DNA of 50,878 bases, taken from Okeania sp. KiyG1. Its GTDB lineage: Bacteria; Cyanobacteriota; Cyanobacteriia; Cyanobacteriales; Microcoleaceae. The notes below the pieces were generated by a model. It had not been told where the DNA came from and ran no database searches. It worked only from the letters and a program-made list of their open reading frames with translations. A program made the translations under genes and the position numbers. The stretch is from positions 1-50,878 of the forward strand of contig NZ_BLZO01000169.1 of NCBI RefSeq assembly GCF_014132355.1, written 5' to 3'. Numbering within the stretch: the first letter of the stretch is position 1; every line of letters begins with the position of its first letter. Of the stretch, positions 46,601-50,878 are shown piece by piece.

Positions 46601-49600
46601 TAGCAAAGCATCCTTGTAACCTGGATCGCTCGGTTCCAGACCCTCCGGAAAATCTTCAGGAATGCGCCCCTGTTCGTCAACAGGCACCCAATAGCCAGTA
46701 GGGCGATCGTAACGCATCATTAGACCTCCATTCTGGGAATCCAGTCGATTCTGGGAATTGAGAATATCTCCACCCAACTGATAGAAAGCTTCGGGTACTC
46801 CTGGTCGATCGAACAGAGGTGGTTTAAAACCGTGGGTGATAATGCTGGCACTGCTAAAGGTATTACTATCGTCCTCTGGCAACGTTGGTTCCAACTCGAA
46901 AGAAGCAGACTTAAATATTTGGTCAACATCACCATCTTGCCTGTAAGCTTCTACACCCCAGTAATAGGTCTGACCCACAGTTAAAGTGCGTTCCTCTTCC
47001 AATTTAAAGGATATGGGAGTAGCATCTGTGTCGTCAATTTCAGTGCCGTCACCCCAATACCAAGTTCCTCCCGTACCTGCTTCATCTTTTTTCCAAGTTA
47101 CTGTCAAAATCCGGTTAGGATTAAAATCATCTTCCTCACCATATTGGGAGACTTCCCATGGTTGTGATAGTAAATCAATTTGTTCGCCTTTGGTCAGTCC
47201 TTGCTCTGCCAGAAATGGGTTGCCATTAGGGCCAGAGAAATCCACAAAATTATCCCATGGCAGTAAACCCTCATTTTCCTCAAACACGCTCACAAATAGA
47301 CTGATTTCCTCAATTTCATCAGGAGACTCAAATTCCCATTCAAACTGCGGCAAGAGGTCTTCAGTTGTAGATGTCGGTCCGGTCAAATTCAACCAATCAG
47401 AATCGCCGGGACTTGCAGCCATCCCGTATGGCAGAAAACCTAAAAATATAGGCGATCGCTCTCCACTAGAAGCAGCAATACTAATATTGGGATTGATATC
47501 GTCAAGGGGAGTGCTAGTAAAATCGACATCTTCCGGTGGGTTTTCTAAAGTCTGTATTATCTCCTCCACATCGAAGATATAAACATCACCCTTAATATCA
47601 GCGTCAAAAATACTAGGATTAGACACATACAGATACTTATCGTCGTTACTCAACACCACATCGTGAGTAAATGCGTCTTTAACAGGTCGCGTTGCTGCCA
47701 CTAATTCGGCATCCTCACTCAACGGATCTTTTATAATCCCAATATTGCCACCCTCATTAGACCCACCTAATATATTTCCATTCCTGTTACGACCTGCCAC
47801 AAACGCATAAGAAGCATCCTTGGTCAGCGTTACTGCATAAGCTTGTTCTACGTCAAAATAATCTCCAGTCAGCCCCAAACCCAAAGGAACATAGCGAATA
47901 TCTGCATTAAAACTTAGGGAGTCATCATTAGTAATTTCCAACACTCCAAAGCCATTGAAATCGAGATCTTGATTTCCATTCGTAAACGTCATCATGTCTG
48001 CTTCATTACTCGCCGACAACCCAAACGCCCCCTGCTCAGTCTCAAACCGACCTATTTGTTCGTGCCACTTGCGTTCATTAGGTTCCGACTCCCCTGGTCT
48101 GTCTTTGGGATCTATATTTACCACATAAATATAATCATCCTTACTCGTCACGAACAATCGCCGACTCTCGCTATTAATCGCCAACCTGTTTAAAGCTTTA
48201 TTGTCCTCAGTATCTAATATAATAGTCTCAACTACCTGATGATAGGTATTTGAAGACTGGTCGATATCCAACACATAAACGTGAGGTTTACTTTCATCCG
48301 CAATATAAGCATAGTCATTTTGCAAGTCGAGAGCTATATCTACCGGACGTGATCCTGTAGGTAAAGGAATAGGTTCGGCGACATCTGGAGTTTCTGGTAC
48401 ATTATCCACTTGAGACAACACCATCGGGTCTAATACAGCTACCCCACCAGAAAACTTCAATGGCACATATACTCGACTATTATCGCTCGTTACTGCTAAG
48501 GTTTCCGGGCGGTCATAACTGTTTCCACCCACAGGAATTACAGCTTTCAGTAAGTCGCCACTACCAGTATCATTAACCACCATCTCCGGTGCGCTAGCAT
48601 CTATAACAGCTACATCATCCGCACTCGCCATAGCCACAAACACATACTCGGTATCATTTTCTAACTCCAGCTTATTACTCTGATACTCGACTTCCTCATA
48701 AATAGGTTCGGTCTGATTTACCCCCACCAACCGCTCCTGTTTGCGAGTTATCTGAATCTGAGAATTACCCAATGTCACAGTTTTTGGTACTTGAAAAGCG
48801 ACTTCTACCCGATTTTCATCCAACTGTTGAGTCAATTCTGGTATAATAGTTCCTTCATAAACCTGTTGCCCGATAGAAAATTCAGCTACTAAATCTTCAA
48901 ACCGACTGCCCTTATCCGTTAGCAAGTCATCGGGATCTATCAGTGCATTATCAGCAGTCAAGAATAAAACAGGTTCATTATTTTCAAAAGGTTGGCCGTT
49001 CTCATCATTAAACTTCAATTCTGCCCCTTGCAACACGGGTGCTTCTGTAGGGTCTGATTCTGGTGCTAAAAGATTCAAGGTTGTTTCAAAAGTGGCCAAC
49101 CCATCTGCTGCTCGTTCGACTCCTATTTCCGTCACCACTGGCAACCCTTCTTGGGGAACTGCTACTACATCTACTGTAGAAATATCGTGAAAAACTGTAA
49201 ATGCAGGTCGTGTAAAGAAAGCATCAGGGGCGAGTAACTGACCGATACCCAAGAAAGGATCAACAATGCCTAAAAAGGCGAGGGGAGAGTTATAGTTAAG
49301 ACTGAGTGCGCCCGATACTAAGGTAGGAATACCAATGCCATCGGAGAACGCTGCCATATATTCTCCAGGTCTGAGTATTCCTGGATAGGGCGGTGATGTG
49401 GTGCGAATAAATCCATCGGCATCAACGACTCCAGACTCTTCTTGCAACCAAATATCATTCCAAGTACCTGTTTCATCTGGTAATGCACCTTTACGCAGAA
49501 ACCAAACTTCCGTTCCTGTTTCTACACCTGTTGGTGCTGGTATCGCTAATTGTGCTGGAATGTCTAATTTATCATCCTCTATCTCTAAGTTAAATGCAGT

Positions 49601-50386
49601 GGCAAATTCAAATCCTTCTGGCACTGGTAGGGATAAGTATTCTTGTTGTAGTGGTGTCAAATTAACTAGAGTTTCTTCTGTTAACGCTCCTGGAGCTAAC
49701 ATTACTAATGAGCCATCGCTACCTTCAACTACACCACCATTTTCATCAACTGTTGCAGCTCCCATCTCAGGTTGATCTACCAAGACTGGAATAGTCGCCG
49801 ACGCATCCCCATACTCAACCGTAACAGTTGTCTCCCCAACCCCCGTAGCAGTTACTAAACCTTCATCACTAACCGACAAAACATTCTCATCCGCAACAGT
49901 ATAACTAATATCTCCAATATCAATTGTCAATTCAGGAGAGTCTACCAATCCATCCACTGTCACGGATAACTGTCGCGTACCAGTATTAGGTAAGGTAATA
50001 GCATCTGGATAAGTATCTAATCCATAAATTGCTGCTAAGGATAAAACTTCAGGCCCTGGCAAGTCTATTTCTGAGAATGTAAATTCAAATTCAATAACAT
50101 CTGAAGCAAAATCATGTTCGTCAACTGCTTGTAGATACAGAGTATAAGCTCCATCTACAAATACATCTCCCAAAATATTCTCTAAGAATTCGGGGGTTAA
50201 TTCTAAAGATCCATCTATTTCTAATTCGGCTGTTAAATCGATAAATTCTTCAGTGGAACTATTGTTTAAATTCCCAGTTAAACTAACAATTTCACTACTA
50301 TCATTTACAGTACCAATTATTGTTGTATCAGAAGTAATTTTATCGTCTAGTGAATCTCCTGTATCGTTAGCTAATTCTACAGATAT
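43676..50386 (-). CDS. giant multidomain exoprotein: Ig-like, propeller, hydrolase, endonuclease
   Basis: An open frame of about 2,237 codons below an in-frame TAA at 50387-50389. Order from the N-side: an Ig-like repeat (ISVELANDTGDSLDDKITSD...), a BIG2-like domain (YTVADENVLSVSDEGLVTAT), a domain with SLVMLAPGALTEETLVNLTP, and YVTN-type propeller blades (RPETLAVTSDNSRVYVPLKF, RPVDIALDLQNDYAYIADES). A fibronectin-like segment follows. Next is an alpha/beta-hydrolase with the nucleophile elbow GFSRG (Ser codon 46316-46318) after IITHGFKPPLFDRPG. A jelly-roll-like binding region (TLVRPTDNLVDL) comes next. Last is a DNA/RNA non-specific endonuclease with RGHMMPVDDRNRT (His codon 44324-44326) and TNIIPQNRDLNQ. 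It is probably exported, but the N-terminus is outside the window. Confidence 0.85.
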   Translation of the reverse strand: MSVELANDTGDSLDDKITSDTTIIGTVNDSSEIVSLTGNLNNSSTEEFIDLTAELEIDGSLELTPEFLENILGDVFVDGAYTLYLQAVDEHDFASDVIEFEFTFSEIDLPGPEVLSLAAIYGLDTYPDAITLPNTGTRQLSVTVDGLVDSPELTIDIGDISYTVADENVLSVSDEGLVTATGVGETTVTVEYGDASATIPVLVDQPEMGAATVDENGGVVEGSDGSLVMLAPGALTEETLVNLTPLQQEYLSLPVPEGFEFATAFNLEIEDDKLDIPAQLAIPAPTGVETGTEVWFLRKGALPDETGTWNDIWLQEESGVVDADGFIRTTSPPYPGILRPGEYMAAFSDGIGIPTLVSGALSLNYNSPLAFLGIVDPFLGIGQLLAPDAFFTRPAFTVFHDISTVDVVAVPQEGLPVVTEIGVERAADGLATFETTLNLLAPESDPTEAPVLQGAELKFNDENGQPFENNEPVLFLTADNALIDPDDLLTDKGSRFEDLVAEFSIGQQVYEGTIIPELTQQLDENRVEVAFQVPKTVTLGNSQIQITRKQERLVGVNQTEPIYEEVEYQSNKLELENDTEYVFVAMASADDVAVIDASAPEMVVNDTGSGDLLKAVIPVGGNSYDRPETLAVTSDNSRVYVPLKFSGGVAVLDPMVLSQVDNVPETPDVAEPIPLPTGSRPVDIALDLQNDYAYIADESKPHVYVLDIDQSSNTYHQVVETIILDTEDNKALNRLAINSESRRLFVTSKDDYIYVVNIDPKDRPGESEPNERKWHEQIGRFETEQGAFGLSASNEADMMTFTNGNQDLDFNGFGVLEITNDDSLSFNADIRYVPLGLGLTGDYFDVEQAYAVTLTKDASYAFVAGRNRNGNILGGSNEGGNIGIIKDPLSEDAELVAATRPVKDAFTHDVVLSNDDKYLYVSNPSIFDADIKGDVYIFDVEEIIQTLENPPEDVDFTSTPLDDINPNISIAASSGERSPIFLGFLPYGMAASPGDSDWLNLTGPTSTTEDLLPQFEWEFESPDEIEEISLFVSVFEENEGLLPWDNFVDFSGPNGNPFLAEQGLTKGEQIDLLSQPWEVSQYGEEDDFNPNRILTVTWKKDEAGTGGTWYWGDGTEIDDTDATPISFKLEEERTLTVGQTYYWGVEAYRQDGDVDQIFKSASFELEPTLPEDDSNTFSSASIITHGFKPPLFDRPGVPEAFYQLGGDILNSQNRLDSQNGGLMMRYDRPTGYWVPVDEQGRIPEDFPEGLEPSDPGYKDALLEYLLEGDDELKDEYRQKPLVLLSDWSGDNESGIPDSGFSEAAADSIFSSLVQLDQWLGGSVGSLDPTAGLYDANGDLIRNQGALFNSPLHFIGFSRGTVVNSEMIQRLGTFFPNAGGTDASNRDLQMTTLDPHDFNQPSLDVVKVKFPLVPPIELDFSDFYEPKVQVWDRVTFADNYYQTVPDLEGRTLTPAGRDIPRLPETDEYGDPWPREGWRSKNPDSNAPLLGEADVSIRLGANSDDNENYLSSRAGFTKETDPIKFGDIEVFKGLAGVHGRVVSWYAGTSNLEWEDLEWDGSQKNVVFRRQGDPTSQELFDKEFYDRRGEGDEELTPRLNPWYVPNHKEVFPEDEIESLPWEGIGTGWFYSVLGGGKKLRPKTGVNKVPVDFDNTDSERMRGDFAVPTLFNGNFDAVTKPHDFVRNQVSREIPGWSFHNGANSTLVRPTDNLVDLKKVDSLKEHLKKVGNDPNSDDYQTNYAVKLKDGESITHNRFVMPDWGALRFDLHAPGVQRDSNGVLWVSIKGNEPDDDWEKLEPIELRIADDPNSGHRPNAIGYYDYEGGTYVDRYSDRVGYGIEGLETFKLEIPEEYRGESVGLRFEVEGSTNPVYLDDIFFQGVHTKLGNPSNARNSLDPENEDDPQRNNYLIEKPQYTLSYSDENKGPNWVSWQLNQSWLGDIEQNDARNNRSDNYPPVGFTPAFSPDFPDEVGPPDASFPIGQIPISGDYPWVPDNALPADWVVTQPPDYRENNIIPDLRVQRGHMMPVDDRNRTFKDVYSTFTTTNIIPQNRDLNQFFNSPWRGLELESNNAVASNSNRELYIIAGGAEYDPERPEIIDTPDGPRFQPPGEIRNFVTTNDEGRVVLGGTNDTWTTNPKGIGIPAYAWKVVVPLEAGQGVADITKDTQVTAVIFNNLAAPAAGTYELPNGTDLTVENPSEWREWRVSVDDLEEITGYDFLSNVPTEIQAIIEDRIGNFNP

Positions 50387-50878
50387 TTATGGTGCAATGG
50401 TATCTAAGGTAAATTCAAATTCTACAATTTCAGAAGCAAAATCGTTGGAGCCAGTACCTTGAAGATTTAAGAGATAAGTACCATAAGTTAATGTCTCTCC
50501 TAAAATATCTTCTAATAATTGTTGGTCTAATTCAAAAGTTCCATCCTCTGATAATGCAGCCGTTACATCCACAAAATCTTCTACAGGAGTATCGTTAAAA
50601 CCTGCTTTGAAACTAACAACTTCACTGGCTGTATTAATAGTACCAATTATTGTCGGCTCGGAAGTAATTCCATCGCTATCATCTGTTCCTGTATCGTTGA
50701 CTAATTCTACTAAAATATCTGATGCTTGTGAGTCTAAGGTAAATTCAAATTCTACAATTTCTGATAAGTTATTATCTGAGTCTGTAACTTGAAGTTTTAG
50801 GGTATAATTACCATCAATCAGCGTACCTCCTAAAACATCTTCTAATAATTGTTGGTCTAATTCAAAAGTTCCATCCTC
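50387..50878 (-). pseudogene. upstream part of the giant gene, separated by a stop codon, runs off window
   Basis: The same frame continues to the window edge with at least one and a half further Ig-like repeats of about 108 residues: TLDSQASDILVELVNDTGTD, PTIIGTINTASEVVSFKAGF, FVDVTAALSEDGTFELDQQL. It stops at TLDTIAP-TAA. The sister repeat reads TLDSQASDILVEL where this one has stop-ISVEL, so one Gln codon (CAA/CAG) probably became TAA. No start is visible in the window. Confidence 0.8.

Overview
This window looks like chromosome from a filamentous, non-heterocystous marine-type cyanobacterium close to Trichodesmium/Okeania (Microcoleaceae). The evidence is a hetR gene whose protein is very similar to Trichodesmium HetR, a patX gene beside it, a high-light-inducible protein, glycolate dehydrogenase GlcF, a COP23-domain protein, scattered GCGATCGC (HIP1) sites, AT-rich sequence, low coding density, 7-bp tandem repeats and very many small inverted-repeat elements (MITEs). 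The genus is inferred by recall, not by a search.

Layout. 1-4 kb: tRNA-Leu(CAA), a small basic ORF, a small membrane protein, a decayed TnpB (IS200/IS605) gene and a 56-aa HLIP gene. 4-15 kb: housekeeping and accessory genes separated by repeat-filled gaps (DUF3611 membrane protein, RodZ-like HTH protein, proB, Gfo/Idh/MocA oxidoreductase, MIF-type tautomerase, flavin reductase, family-5 solute-binding lipoprotein). 15-18 kb: a hypothetical gene and IS605-type ends without a transposase. 18-20 kb: the patX-hetR pair, the pattern-formation regulator and its candidate RGSGR peptide inhibitor. 21-28 kb: cysC, a Wza-like SLBB exporter and a Wzc-like tyrosine kinase/co-polymerase, a probable exopolysaccharide export locus. 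28-30 kb: a secreted-protein pseudogene cut by MITEs. 30-35 kb: a COP23 protein followed by three exported trypsin-like proteases, all on the same strand. 36-38 kb: glcF.

38.7-50.9 kb is the most unusual region. A giant gene on the minus strand encodes Ig-like repeats, a BIG2-like domain, a YVTN-type propeller, an alpha/beta-hydrolase domain with a GFSRG elbow and a C-terminal DNA/RNA non-specific endonuclease. One in-frame TAA interrupts it. Downstream, three displaced fragments of similar proteins lie among four pentapeptide-repeat genes and a formylglycine-generating-enzyme-fold gene whose C-terminus resembles the variable region of a diversity-generating-retroelement target. The arrangement recalls a polymorphic-toxin locus with orphan tips; this is inference.

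Intergenic DNA is dominated by at least eight families of short inverted-repeat elements. Several have target duplications or empty-site comparisons visible inside the window. There are also at least ten heptanucleotide (STRR) arrays. No CRISPR array, rRNA, reverse transcriptase or intact transposase gene was seen.
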